Shown: positions 43,571 through 50,795 of the stretch, piece after piece
Position numbering within the stretch: position 1 is the first letter of the stretch
Layout of the letters: every line of letters begins with the position of its first letter
Assembly: GCA_002238765.1 (NCBI GenBank)
Contig: MPMZ01000013.1
Span: forward strand, 1 to 54,294
Direction: 5' to 3'
Source: Nitrospira sp. bin75
GTDB lineage: Bacteria; Nitrospirota; Nitrospiria; Nitrospirales; UBA8639
DNA: 54,294 nucleotides
Made by a program: the position numbers and the translations under genes
The notes under the pieces: generated by a model
Told to the model about the DNA's origin: nothing
Databases searched by the model: none
Seen by the model: the letters and a program-made list of their open reading frames with translations, nothing else

Positions 43571-44293
43571 ATGCCGGGCACTTTGTATCTCGTCAGCACA
43601 CCGATCGGAAACCTGGAAGATTTGACCTTCCGAGGCCACCGGATCTTACAGGAAGTGTCGGTCATTGCGGCGGAAGACACCCGGCATACCCAAAAACTGT
43701 GTCGCCATTATCAGATCCCCACACCCTTGACGAGTTATCATGATTTCAACAAAGAAGAAAAAACTCCGGTTCTCCTGAAACTCTTGAAAGAAGAGCAATC
43801 CATCGCCCTGGTTTCGGACGCCGGCACTCCACTCATTTCGGACCCTGGCTACTATCTCGTAACCCGAGCCATTGCCGTCGACGTTCCCGTCGTTCCGGTT
43901 CCTGGCCCATCTTCCGTTATCGCCGCCCTGTCCGTTGCCGGATTACCCACCGATGCCTTCACGTTCATCGGATTTCTCCCCAAAAAATCGGCGGCCCGGA
44001 CCCGTCTCCTTGAAAGTCTTCAGGAAGATTCCAAAACCATTATCCTGTTTGAAACACCCCATCGGATACAGGCAACGCTGCTCACCATCAAGGAAATTCT
44101 CGGAGACCGGCAGATTGCCATCGGCCGTGAACTCACGAAAACCCACGAAGAAGTCATTCGTGGCACCGCCCGGGAAATCCTTCTCGCGAATCCATCGCGA
44201 GTATTCAAAGGTGAAATGACTCTCGTCATCCAGGGAAAACCGAAAAGGACAAAGACGGGAACACAAACCGGAATTCAATCATCGCCTTTTTGA
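43571..44293 (+). CDS. rsmI: 16S rRNA (cytidine-1402-2'-O)-methyltransferase
   Basis: RsmI, 240 residues, 2'-O-methylates C1402 of 16S rRNA. Signatures: GTLYLVSTPIGNLEDLTFR at the start, AAEDTRHTQKL, SDAGTPLISDPGY, PVPGPSSVIAALSVAGLPTDAFTF and FETPHR. ATG 43571 follows GGAGG by seven bases; the upstream frame to 43532 is not needed. Its 3' end overlaps the convergent TusA-like gene by 19 bases, so antisense interference between the two is possible. Confidence 0.95.
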   Translation: MPGTLYLVSTPIGNLEDLTFRGHRILQEVSVIAAEDTRHTQKLCRHYQIPTPLTSYHDFNKEEKTPVLLKLLKEEQSIALVSDAGTPLISDPGYYLVTRAIAVDVPVVPVPGPSSVIAALSVAGLPTDAFTFIGFLPKKSAARTRLLESLQEDSKTIILFETPHRIQATLLTIKEILGDRQIAIGRELTKTHEEVIRGTAREILLANPSRVFKGEMTLVIQGKPKRTKTGTQTGIQSSPF

Positions 44294-44520
44294 ATGAACA
44301 CGCGATGATAGGAGCCGACCAACTCACGGCGAAGAATACTGTGGCCTTCGTTTTCCACACTCTGTGGAACGTTCCTGATGGGTTCACCATCATCCAGAAA
44401 AACCTCCAACACCTGACCGGGTTGCATGGTTTCGAGCCGCAGTTTGGTTTTGACAAAATTGTAAGGGCAGATCACGCCCCGAAGGTCCAACATCGCGTGG
44501 GGATCAACTTCCTGACTCAT
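44275..44520 (-). CDS. TusA/SirA-like sulfurtransferase family protein
   Basis: An 81-residue TusA-fold protein. The family pattern LDLRGVICPYNFVKTKLRLETM places the reactive Cys18 at the start of helix 1 and GQVLEVFLDDGEPIRNVPQSVENEGH forms the second half. TusA proteins carry persulfide sulfur; here the usual CPxP reads CPYN, so the second proline is missing, as in some subfamilies of uncertain function. Its 3' end overlaps rsmI tail to tail. AGAGG lies before ATG 44520. Confidence 0.8.
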   Translation of the reverse strand: MSQEVDPHAMLDLRGVICPYNFVKTKLRLETMQPGQVLEVFLDDGEPIRNVPQSVENEGHSILRRELVGSYHRVFIQKGDD

Positions 44521-44584
44521 GGTCTATGGCCTCTTGATTGAAGCGCTGGACGCAACCGGTGATCTCGAAACCCGTCACACAAAC

Positions 44585-44624
44585 AAAGAGAGCGTGCCGA
44601 CGTGAACGTCGACACGCTCTCTTT
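44585..44624 (-). terminator. Intrinsic terminator of the exported CxxC protein gene
   Basis: Complementary arms AAAGAGAGCGTG and CACGCTCTCTTT plus an inner CGACG/CGTCG stem around a short loop. On the minus strand the hairpin is followed by TTGTTTGT. It lies 30 bases after the stop at 44657. Confidence 0.85.
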
Positions 44625-44656
44625 CGATCACAACTTTGATCGCCGGGACCAGTCGC

Positions 44657-45412
44657 TTATTGAACCGTCCCTTTGTTCAAGGTCTCCCGCTTGTCACCAT
44701 AATCGGTGGCAACCGTTGGCTTATTTCTACTGTTCACGGTATCCGGTTGCGGAGCACATTGCCAGCAAGGCGCGGCACCCGTGATGACGCCGACGCTGGA
44801 GGTGATCCCTCCCTGCACGGCACCCTCTTGCAGCCCGCCCTCAGGAACACCGGTGTACCCGGCCGTCGGGGTGGAAATACCACGGAAATTGGTGGGATCC
44901 GGCCGTTGACCCAGTCCACCGCCAAAATCCGGGTTGTCTGCGCCACCAAGCACCTGGGATCCTTCAATCACATACACGGCACGGACCATTTTCCGGCCCG
45001 TACTGAACTTCTGCGATGCTGTGGTTTCGTCAACGGCAGAAACGGCAACATAGTCCCCTTTGTTCACAGCCTTGAGGTTTTCCATGTTGGTTTCGGTATT
45101 GAACCAGAGTTCCTTCAAGTTCAGACCGCCGCGAAGAGTTTGGCGTTCATCATGTGAACTTCCGCCCATGTCGAGATACAGTTTGCCCGCGGGATAATCG
45201 ATGGCGACCACTTCTCCTTGAATGGTCTCCGGGGCTGAAAGATAGCGTTCCATGTCATCTTGGTCGAATACACGGGAACGTGTTCCTGACCCTTGGGATT
45301 CTCCAACACCCGTGCCGAAGCCGGAGTGTTGAGGCGCACGCTCTTGCGCAAAGGCCACGCTGACTGAGCCGACAAGAATGATTGCTGCTCCAAAATACCT
45401 TAACTTCCGCAT
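44657..45412 (-). CDS. Exported protein of unknown function with a CxxC motif
   Basis: A 251-residue protein with a clean signal peptide (cleavage after AFA near 22). Residues 55-150 form a compact region with alternating strands (GEVVAIDYPAGKLYLDM, NKGDYVAVSAV) that recalls small beta-barrel DUF5666-like domains. The C-terminal 90 residues are Gly/Pro/Thr-rich with a CWQC motif. The function is not recognised; surface or periplasmic location is likely. It has its own strong promoter (45529-45557), AAGGAGGAG before ATG 45412 and a terminator, so it is a well-expressed single-gene unit. Confidence 0.75.
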   Translation of the reverse strand: MRKLRYFGAAIILVGSVSVAFAQERAPQHSGFGTGVGESQGSGTRSRVFDQDDMERYLSAPETIQGEVVAIDYPAGKLYLDMGGSSHDERQTLRGGLNLKELWFNTETNMENLKAVNKGDYVAVSAVDETTASQKFSTGRKMVRAVYVIEGSQVLGGADNPDFGGGLGQRPDPTNFRGISTPTAGYTGVPEGGLQEGAVQGGITSSVGVITGAAPCWQCAPQPDTVNSRNKPTVATDYGDKRETLNKGTVQ

Positions 45413-45528
45413 GTGGCTCCTCCTTAGGAAGTGTAAGTTAATAATCGAACACTGATAATAAGGAATGATACCTGAAATACTCCGTCCTTACTCGTGACTT
45501 AGGTGTTGTTGTATCCTAAAGCCCCATA

Positions 45529-45557
45529 ACTATAGTGATCTGCTCAAACAGTGTCAA
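45529..45557 (-). promoter_or_regulatory. Consensus sigma-70 promoter
   Basis: On the minus strand TTGACA (45557-45552), a 17-base spacer, and TATAGT (45534-45529). This is near-perfect consensus. It lies about 115 bases upstream of the exported CxxC protein gene and 150 bases downstream of tRNA-Leu. The 45413-45707 gap holds nothing else recognised. Confidence 0.8.
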
Positions 45558-45707
45558 GGGGTTTCTCCTCGAAATCTTTACACGACGACAGCGGCACGCG
45601 GACCGCCATGTCGAGGCCGGCAGGCTCCCGGATTGACTGATTGGCCCTTGCACCGCCGATCGAAAATACCCAGCCTGCAACTCATTGAAAAACCGAACAT
45701 TGATAAG

Positions 45708-45794
45708 TGGTGCCCGGACCGAGGGTCGAACTCGGACTCTCTTGCGAGAACCAGATTTTGAGTCTGGCGCGTCTGCCAGTTCCGCCATCCGGGC
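45708..45794 (-). tRNA. tRNA-Leu (anticodon CAA)
   Basis: Minus-strand gene of 87 nt with an encoded CCA end. Acceptor stem GCCCGGA/TCCGGGC, D-arm with GGCAGACGCG, anticodon stem CCAGA/TCTGG around CTCAAAA (anticodon CAA), a long class II variable arm (TCTCGCAAGAGA) and T-loop GTTCGACCC. It reads UUG codons. A frame across it is spurious. Confidence 0.96.
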
Positions 45795-45954
45795 ATACAT
45801 TTGCCAAGCCTCTGTTTTCTAGCATGATCGCCGGGTCACGTCAATCAACCGGCTTCTCCTTTTCAGGCTTTGAGCCAGCATGGTAAGATTGGTGCCTGAG
45901 GAGCACGCACTCCCAAAGAACATCCAGAGGATAGCCACTTAAGGAGGACCATTC

Positions 45955-46227
45955 ATGTCGGAGATTCAATGTCTCAAATGTGAACAGCCAGCGGAGAAGA
46001 TAACCGACCCCCTTTTCCTGGGAAAACTCGAAGAAGAAGTCAAGAACAACGTCTGCCCAAACTGTTGGGCCGAATGGAACAAACCCGGCGGGGTCAAAAC
46101 CATGGTCATCAATGAATACCACCTGAACCTTGGTGACGAAAATGGCCGCGCCACCCTCAGAAAACAAATGCGCGCCTTTTTCAAACTGCCTGATGCCGAC
46201 GTGGAATTCAAGGACTATCGAACCTGA
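45955..46227 (+). CDS. YggX-like Fe(2+)-trafficking protein with two CxxC pairs
   Basis: A 90-residue protein. The C-terminal half (WAEWNKPGGVKTMVINEYHLNLGDENGRATLRKQMRAFF) matches YggX, which protects iron-sulfur proteins against oxidation. Classic YggX has a single early cysteine; here Cys6-x2-Cys9 and Cys34-x2-Cys37 could form a zinc or iron site, as in a rubredoxin-like knuckle. AAGGAGG stands seven bases before ATG 45955. It stands beside yqgE, in the same direction. Confidence 0.85.
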   Translation: MSEIQCLKCEQPAEKITDPLFLGKLEEEVKNNVCPNCWAEWNKPGGVKTMVINEYHLNLGDENGRATLRKQMRAFFKLPDADVEFKDYRT

Positions 46228-46360
46228 GACGGGTTGGCGACCGGGCATTGGGAAGCCGCCACGCAAAGCCTGAGCCCTTCCAATGATGAAGGGCCGCACT
46301 CTCGTTCCAATCGAACGCGACCTCTTGTCGAACCCCCGTTTCCCCATGTAGGATCACAGC

Positions 46361-46921
46361 ATGGATATCCCACTTGGCAAGGGCATTTTCCTGGTGGCAA
46401 GCCCCAGCCTCCGAGACCCGAATTTTCGGCAGACCGTCATCCTGTTGTGCGAACATGGACCTGAAGGAGCGCTGGGGGTCGTCGTCAATCGACCGACGGA
46501 GATCAATATCACCGAAGTGCTTCCGCAAGTCCCGATCCTGGAAGGCCAACACCACAGAGTCTTTTCCGGGGGACCGGTCCAGAAGAACAACCTCCTGATC
46601 CTCTACCGGACACCCGAGGGGGCCCAAGACTCCCACCACGTCTTTAACGGCGTCTACCTGGGTGGCAACATGAAAGCCCTGGAGGATCTTGTACAGGATC
46701 CGGCTTCCCTGTGAAATTTTCGCGCGTTTATGGGCTATTCGGGCTGGGCGCCCGGCCAATTGGAGAACGAAATGCAAACCGGGTCGTGGCTCACCCTGCC
46801 GGCCGACTCCACCACGATGTTCGAGAAGGACCACAGCCGATTGTGGAGCAATATTCTCCGGTCCCTGGGAACAGACCTGGCCATGTATGCCGACATGCCC
46901 CCCGACCCGGGCATGAATTAG
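46361..46921 (+). pseudogene. yqgE: YqgE/AlgH (UPF0301) gene with an in-frame TGA
   Basis: The frame encodes 117 residues of YqgE (GKGIFLVASPSLRDPNF, GALGVVVNRPTEINI, VFSGGPVQ, VYLGGN), meets TGA at 46712-46714, and continues in the same frame with NFRAFMGYSGWAPGQLENEM, TGSWLTLPAD and LWSNIL to a stop at 46919-46921. Total length, 186 codons, is exactly that of YqgE. So one nonsense change, or a base error, splits an otherwise intact gene. No selenocysteine machinery or insertion-element hairpin is evident. YqgE is widely conserved and of unclear function. Confidence 0.85.
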
Positions 46922-46947
46922 GCAGCGGCAAGCCCCTTTCGCTCTGA

Positions 46948-47032
46948 CTCCCTCTCCCCTTGAGGGAGAGGGCTGGGGTGAGGGGACGAGGCTTCATCAT
47001 GTCGGGTTACGCTACGCGAACCCGACCTACTC
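46948..47032. repeat. Interspersed palindromes, families A and C
   Basis: Family A: CTCCCTCTCCCCTTGAGGGAG and the tail GGCTGGGGTGAGGGG (46948-46984). Family C: GTCGGGTTACGCTACGCGAACCCGACC (47001-47028), a perfect-stem hairpin related to the element at 43358-43462. Confidence 0.75.
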
Positions 47033-47047
47033 GCTCCTATTCACCTC

Positions 47048-47206
47048 ATGAAGGACGATCAAAAGACCACGGAAAAGGAAGCAAACATCGTTGAACTGCT
47101 GGCCATGCCGGAAGCTGCCGACATCGATTTCGAGCCGCCACGGTTGAAGCAAGGCTGGAGACAACCGGAGGAGACCAGCCGACTCCTTAAAGAGACTAAG
47201 AAATAA
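47048..47206 (+). CDS. Small ORF of unknown function (52 aa)
   Basis: Encodes 52 charged residues beginning MKDDQKTTEKEANIVELLAM and ending LLKETKK. No family is recognised; the middle resembles short antitoxin-like or accessory peptides. There is no clear ribosome-binding site. It lies three bases before a proline-rich mini-ORF and just after a repeat cluster, in the region where the second defence patch begins. Confidence 0.4.
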   Translation: MKDDQKTTEKEANIVELLAMPEAADIDFEPPRLKQGWRQPEETSRLLKETKK

Positions 47207-47209
47207 ACC

Positions 47210-47335
47210 ATGGCCAAGGTGCCGACACCACCACCCACGAAGAGAGCAAGCGTAAACGAAGGCGTGTCGCCTAAACCCACGACAGCCGTCAAGCCACCCC
47301 CGCCTCCAGCCCCTCCGCCGAAGAAACAGGGGTAG
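47210..47335 (+). CDS. Small proline-rich ORF (41 aa)
   Basis: Encodes MAKVPTPPPTKRASVNEG followed by a PPPPPAPPPKKQG end. It begins three bases after the preceding 52-residue ORF, so it may be translated with it. A comparable proline-rich peptide with a lysine-rich end is encoded, coupled to the SLATT-like gene, at 47735-47878. The last 19 bases take part in a 109-bp-period duplication. No known family. Confidence 0.45.
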   Translation: MAKVPTPPPTKRASVNEGVSPKPTTAVKPPPPPAPPPKKQG

Positions 47336-47498
47336 CGCTACGGCGTCGCTTGATCTTCCAAATCCAAAACGGCAGGGCGGGAGGGGTAGGGGGCAGATGC
47401 ACCACCGGGAGCCCCCGGCCCCTCGGCCGAAGAAACAGGGGTAGCGCTACGGCGTCGCTTGATCTTCCAAATCCAAAACGGCAGGGCGGGAGGGATAG
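47317..47498. repeat. Direct duplication, 73-bp block with 109-bp period
   Basis: 47317-47389 and 47426-47498 are nearly identical (shared GCCGAAGAAACAGGGGTAG, CTTGATCTTCCAAATCC and GGCAGGGCGGGAGGG). On the plus strand the block includes the end of the proline-rich ORF; on the minus strand it includes the 3' end of the antitoxin-like gene (PSRPAVLDLEDQATP). Confidence 0.85.
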
Positions 47499-47641
47499 CG
47501 GACATATGCACGACCGGAAGCCGCCTGCCTGGATCGAATGTCCCTGAAAATAGCTTCCAGGTCGTAACCGAAACGTGCCGCGTGATCGTCTCGCACGGCT
47601 CGAACTTCAGCGATGATTGGATCAATCTGCGTCGTCTGCAT
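47447..47641 (-). CDS. Small conserved-looking protein, antitoxin-like (64 aa)
   Basis: Encodes IDPIIAEVRAVRDDHAARFG, YDLEAIFRDIRSRQAASG and VRYPSRPA. The EVRxxRDxxAxxFxYDxxAIFxxI pattern resembles a family of small uncharacterised proteins commonly found beside toxin or PIN genes. ATG 47641 is chosen over 47662 because GGAG lies seven bases before it. The 3' end is duplicated downstream as part of the 109-bp-period repeat. No partner toxin is adjacent on the same strand. Confidence 0.55.
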   Translation of the reverse strand: MQTTQIDPIIAEVRAVRDDHAARFGYDLEAIFRDIRSRQAASGRAYVRYPSRPAVLDLEDQATP

Positions 47642-47734
47642 CGTCGGACTCCATAAGTTCATTGAACGTGCATATTAGCACCAGCCGACGAGGACAGTTC
47701 CATGCCTTAGAATCGCTCCCCATGACGCATGGGA

Positions 47735-47878
47735 TTATTTTTTCCCGTCCTTAGGCGGCGGTTCTTGCGGTTTCGGCTTTTGCTGCGGAGGTGGCGGAGG
47801 TGGCGGAGTTTTACCCGGCCTGGCGGGCTTGCCACCACTCCGGATTTTGATGTTACCAGTGTCTCTATCAGGTGGCAT
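47735..47878 (-). CDS. Proline-rich mini-protein overlapping the SLATT-like gene (47 aa)
   Basis: Starts MPPDRDTGNIKIRSGGKP, then PPPPPPPQQKPKPQ and ends PPPKDGKK. Its ATG lies inside the last codons of the SLATT-like gene (11-base overlap), suggesting translational coupling. Composition parallels the proline-rich ORF at 47210. It could be an anchor, adaptor or immunity peptide for the membrane protein; this is conjecture. A T-rich run follows its stop. Confidence 0.5.
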   Translation of the reverse strand: MPPDRDTGNIKIRSGGKPARPGKTPPPPPPPQQKPKPQEPPPKDGKK

Positions 47879-48362
47879 ATCGGTCAGTCATGACGCGGTA
47901 GGCTGCTTTCTCGCATTCCTCGTTCAATTTTCGATTCTCTCGAATATCGGCCTGCCCTGCCCATCCGGTTACGTCTGCAATTCTCCGTGACAGGCGCGTG
48001 TTTTCTCGACGAGCCTCGGCGTCGTCGATGGTTTCAAGCTCAAGCCACAAGGCCTGCCATTCAATCTCCATTGCGCTGCATTCGCTGCTGATCGCGTGCA
48101 GAATCGCCGCTTTCTTGGCGTAATCGGATACAAAATCCCAAGCAACGAGAAGGGCGACCAACCCTCCGGCAACAAGTTGAGCCATCGCCGGAAGCAGGTC
48201 CAGCAGTGCGGCGATTCCACCCGCCGCTGCGGCCAGCAGCAAAAACCGGACAATCAGGTGATTGCGCCGATGTTGATCCGAGAGAGCCTCATAGTAACGA
48301 ACGAGCCGTGCCACATCCAGGAGTTCTTGCCAAATGGCATTCCGTGTCTGTTCGGTAACCAT
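47868..48362 (-). CDS. SLATT-like two-helix membrane protein
   Basis: A 164-residue protein. Residues 1-35 are an amphipathic helix, 38-77 hold two transmembrane helices (FLLLAAAAGGIAALLDLLP and LVAGGLVALLVAWDFV), and 85-164 are a long helical tail. This is the layout of SLATT domains, predicted pore-forming effectors of nucleotide-signalling or reverse-transcriptase defence loci. No cyclase or SLOG gene is nearby. AGGAG precedes ATG 48362. It overlaps a proline-rich mini-ORF downstream. Confidence 0.65.
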   Translation of the reverse strand: MVTEQTRNAIWQELLDVARLVRYYEALSDQHRRNHLIVRFLLLAAAAGGIAALLDLLPAMAQLVAGGLVALLVAWDFVSDYAKKAAILHAISSECSAMEIEWQALWLELETIDDAEARRENTRLSRRIADVTGWAGQADIRENRKLNEECEKAAYRVMTDRYAT

Positions 48363-48550
48363 GTCGTTCTCCTGCGGTAAACTGCCAAGCCTGTCGGTAT
48401 TTTACCGAATCATGCGCGTCCTATACAATCACCAATTCAAAGCCCGCCTCGCAGAGGCCAGGCATGAATCCTCCACGAAATACCTTCCTTGTCTCGACCT
48501 GCGCACGGTGTTACGATTGCACTACTCGATAGAGTGAAACGGAGGCTGGA

Positions 48551-48826
48551 ATGGATGTCAAAGAAGCCGTGCAAACGGCGAAAAAATACGTTGCCGAACT
48601 GTTCACTGATGAAACGATCGCGGATGTCGGCCTTGAAGAGGTTGTGTTCAACGACACGTCAAATAACTGGGAAATTACGATCGGCTTTTCCAGACCGTGG
48701 CAGAAAACTTCCCTGGCTGCGGCACTCGGGAACCAAGCTCCGGGACGCTCCTATAAGCTCGTGTGCATCAATGACAATGACGGTCAGATAACGTCACTCA
48801 CGGACCGTGTCCTGACTGCTTCCTAA
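48551..48826 (+). CDS. Small protein of unknown function paired with a PIN gene (91 aa)
   Basis: Encodes MDVKEAVQTAKKYVAELF, then VGLEEVVFNDTSNNWEITIGFSRPW and a C-terminal YKLVCINDNDGQI strand. It looks like a compact alpha-beta fold; I recognise the style from small proteins adjacent to PIN-domain genes but know no function. GGAGG is five bases before ATG 48551. The PIN gene starts seven bases after its stop, so the two are co-expressed and may form a toxin-antitoxin-like pair. Confidence 0.7.
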   Translation: MDVKEAVQTAKKYVAELFTDETIADVGLEEVVFNDTSNNWEITIGFSRPWQKTSLAAALGNQAPGRSYKLVCINDNDGQITSLTDRVLTAS

Positions 48827-48833
48827 TGAACTC

Positions 48834-49295
48834 ATGCCCCCTGTAGGGTTCTTCATCGACACCAATCTTCTCGTATTGCTTATCGTGGGTAGTGTGGATC
48901 GAAACTTGATCCCCAAACACCGGCGACTACAAAGATTTACAGTAGAAGATTGCGACATCTTGATCAACCTGCTCGACCAGGTGAAGCAGGTTTTCGTAAC
49001 TCCGAACACGCTCACGGAAACATCCAATTTGCTCGCTCAACATAATGAACCTGAACGTTCCCGCTTCTTCGACAAGCTCAAGCTCATCATTCAGGAAAGC
49101 AAGGAAATCGTTGTTGCCAGTACGGACGCTTCGCGTAACAAAGCATTCAAGCGGCTTGGATTGACCGACTCGGCACTCTTGGAGGTTGTCACGGCTGAAA
49201 CTCCGTTAGTGACCGTGGATCTCGACCTGTACTTGGCGGCATTGACAAAAGGACAGGATGCGGCGGTGAACTTCACGCATCTTCAGAACCTGTAA
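48834..49295 (+). CDS. PIN-domain protein
   Basis: A 153-residue PIN-fold protein, presumably a metal-dependent RNase. Acidic positions: Asp9 in FFIDTN, a Glu in TLTETSN near 61, Asp in GLTDSALLE near 111 and Asp in VTVDLDLY near 125. It is longer than VapC and lies after a 91-residue small protein rather than a classical DNA-binding antitoxin. It converges on the ApeA-like gene, with only 27 bases between the two stops. Confidence 0.82.
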   Translation: MPPVGFFIDTNLLVLLIVGSVDRNLIPKHRRLQRFTVEDCDILINLLDQVKQVFVTPNTLTETSNLLAQHNEPERSRFFDKLKLIIQESKEIVVASTDASRNKAFKRLGLTDSALLEVVTAETPLVTVDLDLYLAALTKGQDAAVNFTHLQNL

Positions 49296-49322
49296 TCGGC
49301 TGTCCGCTTGGGAACTGGCTTA

Positions 49323-50795
49323 TCAAGTTGGAAGAAGGGATTTTAGCTTCTCTAGCTCACTGGAGTAACGCTCCATATAAGCGCCGAGTGGGTGATGTAC
49401 ATGGTACCCTGTTTCGCACCACGCCACTATATCCCATCCGGCATCGATAAGGTCCGACGCGGCAAAAACGAACTCTAGTGTGTCTGTCAGAAAAAACTGT
49501 ATGTTTGGTTCTTTATTATAGTCGATGCGAGATTCGCTGCCGTGAACGTAGTGGTTCCGACAATTCACTGCCTCATCCGTGACCAGTGAAAGTTCCGGCA
49601 GCCGCTCTCCGATCCTGTTAAGTAGACATGAACACCTAGAAGCGATTTTTCTCTTAAGTCTTAAACTTCCAACCCGCCCAAGCTCGCTTAATACGCTATC
49701 CCTTTCAGCAGTTTGTGGTAATTCTTTAAATATCTTTTTAGCCTTTTCCTTCGCATCATTGAGATCACTCGGTAGCTTCTCGGGTTCAGGAAACGCTGCT
49801 TCTGGCATGATATCGAACATGTTGGCCGCACTGATTAAGCGATTTATGTGGTAATTTTTCTGTTTTTCAAAAGATTGAAAGAATCTCTCTCGAGCATCGC
49901 GCCAAATATTCTCGCGTTCCAGCCACGCGGCAAGGACGTCGGAGAACCTGTTTGGATTGCGGACGGCATCTATAAGAACGTCCTGCCAGATTATTTCAAA
50001 ATCCTTTTCTGGCCGTTGATATTTAGGAGTCATGCTAGAGTACACGTCAAGGGGCTGTGGTTTCTCATCAGTACCTGTATCAATAATGCATTCAACGAGG
50101 TTTTGGGCACGCCCCACAATCAGTTCGAAAAACCTCTTGGCTTTCCACAATCGGTCAACCACATCCATAAAAGTGATCGCCTCATCGAATTTTATGTGGA
50201 TATAAATGGTGTTGTCTATTTTGACCCCTCTGGAACTGCCCATAGTGTAGCCTGGAGCATGCGACGCCGATATTGTTCCATGTACTGTGTTCGATGAGAA
50301 TATTTCTTGCTTCCCCGTGTAATAGGCAACCAAAGGACGATTTCCTATGCCGATTTCGCAATCCATGTTTCCAGATTCAACAATCTGTTTGACAATGGAT
50401 CGCGCATCGGATGCAAAACCGAAAGCATTATAGTCATGGAAAAGCGTAGTCGCATCGTCTAACAAAAAGGAAACCTTGGAAATTTCCTTATCCGTATATG
50501 AAATGTGTTGATCTCCGAAAACGACGTAGTGTGGGAAAATAGTGCAAAAATTTGAAGTGTCACCTTGTCGGCCATAGGATCCTGGGCCAGAGATCAAGCA
50601 GTCGATGAGAGAAACTTTCATTCGATTGTCGAGGATTCCAGTGATCGTTTTCCCCTCCACCGGATAGAAAAAGTTTTCGTCCCATACATAAAGTGAAGTG
50701 TTCCGGCCGTCTAACGAAAGGTTGCCATTTACCTTTCTGTCCGGTGCAACACTGAAGATACCGGCATATCGTGACTTATCGAGTTGGTTTATCAA
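49323..50795 (-). CDS. ApeA-like HEPN-domain protein
   Basis: A 490-residue protein resembling the ApeA anti-phage family. The N-terminal two thirds form a beta-rich region (YAGIFSVAPDRKVNGNLSLDG start) and the C-terminal third a HEPN RNase-like domain with the Rx4H motif RNHYVHG near residue 410. Such proteins are thought to cut RNA and cause abortive infection. Start TTG 50795 is preferred over TTG 50813 since AAGGAGA precedes it, and it overlaps the type IIG stop as TTGA. Coupling to a restriction enzyme suggests a layered defence unit. Confidence 0.8.
   Translation of the reverse strand: MINQLDKSRYAGIFSVAPDRKVNGNLSLDGRNTSLYVWDENFFYPVEGKTITGILDNRMKVSLIDCLISGPGSYGRQGDTSNFCTIFPHYVVFGDQHISYTDKEISKVSFLLDDATTLFHDYNAFGFASDARSIVKQIVESGNMDCEIGIGNRPLVAYYTGKQEIFSSNTVHGTISASHAPGYTMGSSRGVKIDNTIYIHIKFDEAITFMDVVDRLWKAKRFFELIVGRAQNLVECIIDTGTDEKPQPLDVYSSMTPKYQRPEKDFEIIWQDVLIDAVRNPNRFSDVLAAWLERENIWRDARERFFQSFEKQKNYHINRLISAANMFDIMPEAAFPEPEKLPSDLNDAKEKAKKIFKELPQTAERDSVLSELGRVGSLRLKRKIASRCSCLLNRIGERLPELSLVTDEAVNCRNHYVHGSESRIDYNKEPNIQFFLTDTLEFVFAASDLIDAGWDIVAWCETGYHVHHPLGAYMERYSSELEKLKSLLPT

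Noticed and set aside
45516-45800. Minus-strand open frame of 94 codons
   Set aside because: It runs through the whole tRNA-Leu gene and is a chance frame.
45841-46347. Minus-strand 168-codon frame opposite the YggX-like gene
   Set aside because: Antisense to a gene with a strong ribosome-binding site and family match.
46712-46714. Selenocysteine codon in YqgE
   Set aside because: YqgE is not a selenoprotein family, no insertion-element hairpin is evident after the TGA, and no selenocysteine machinery is in the window.
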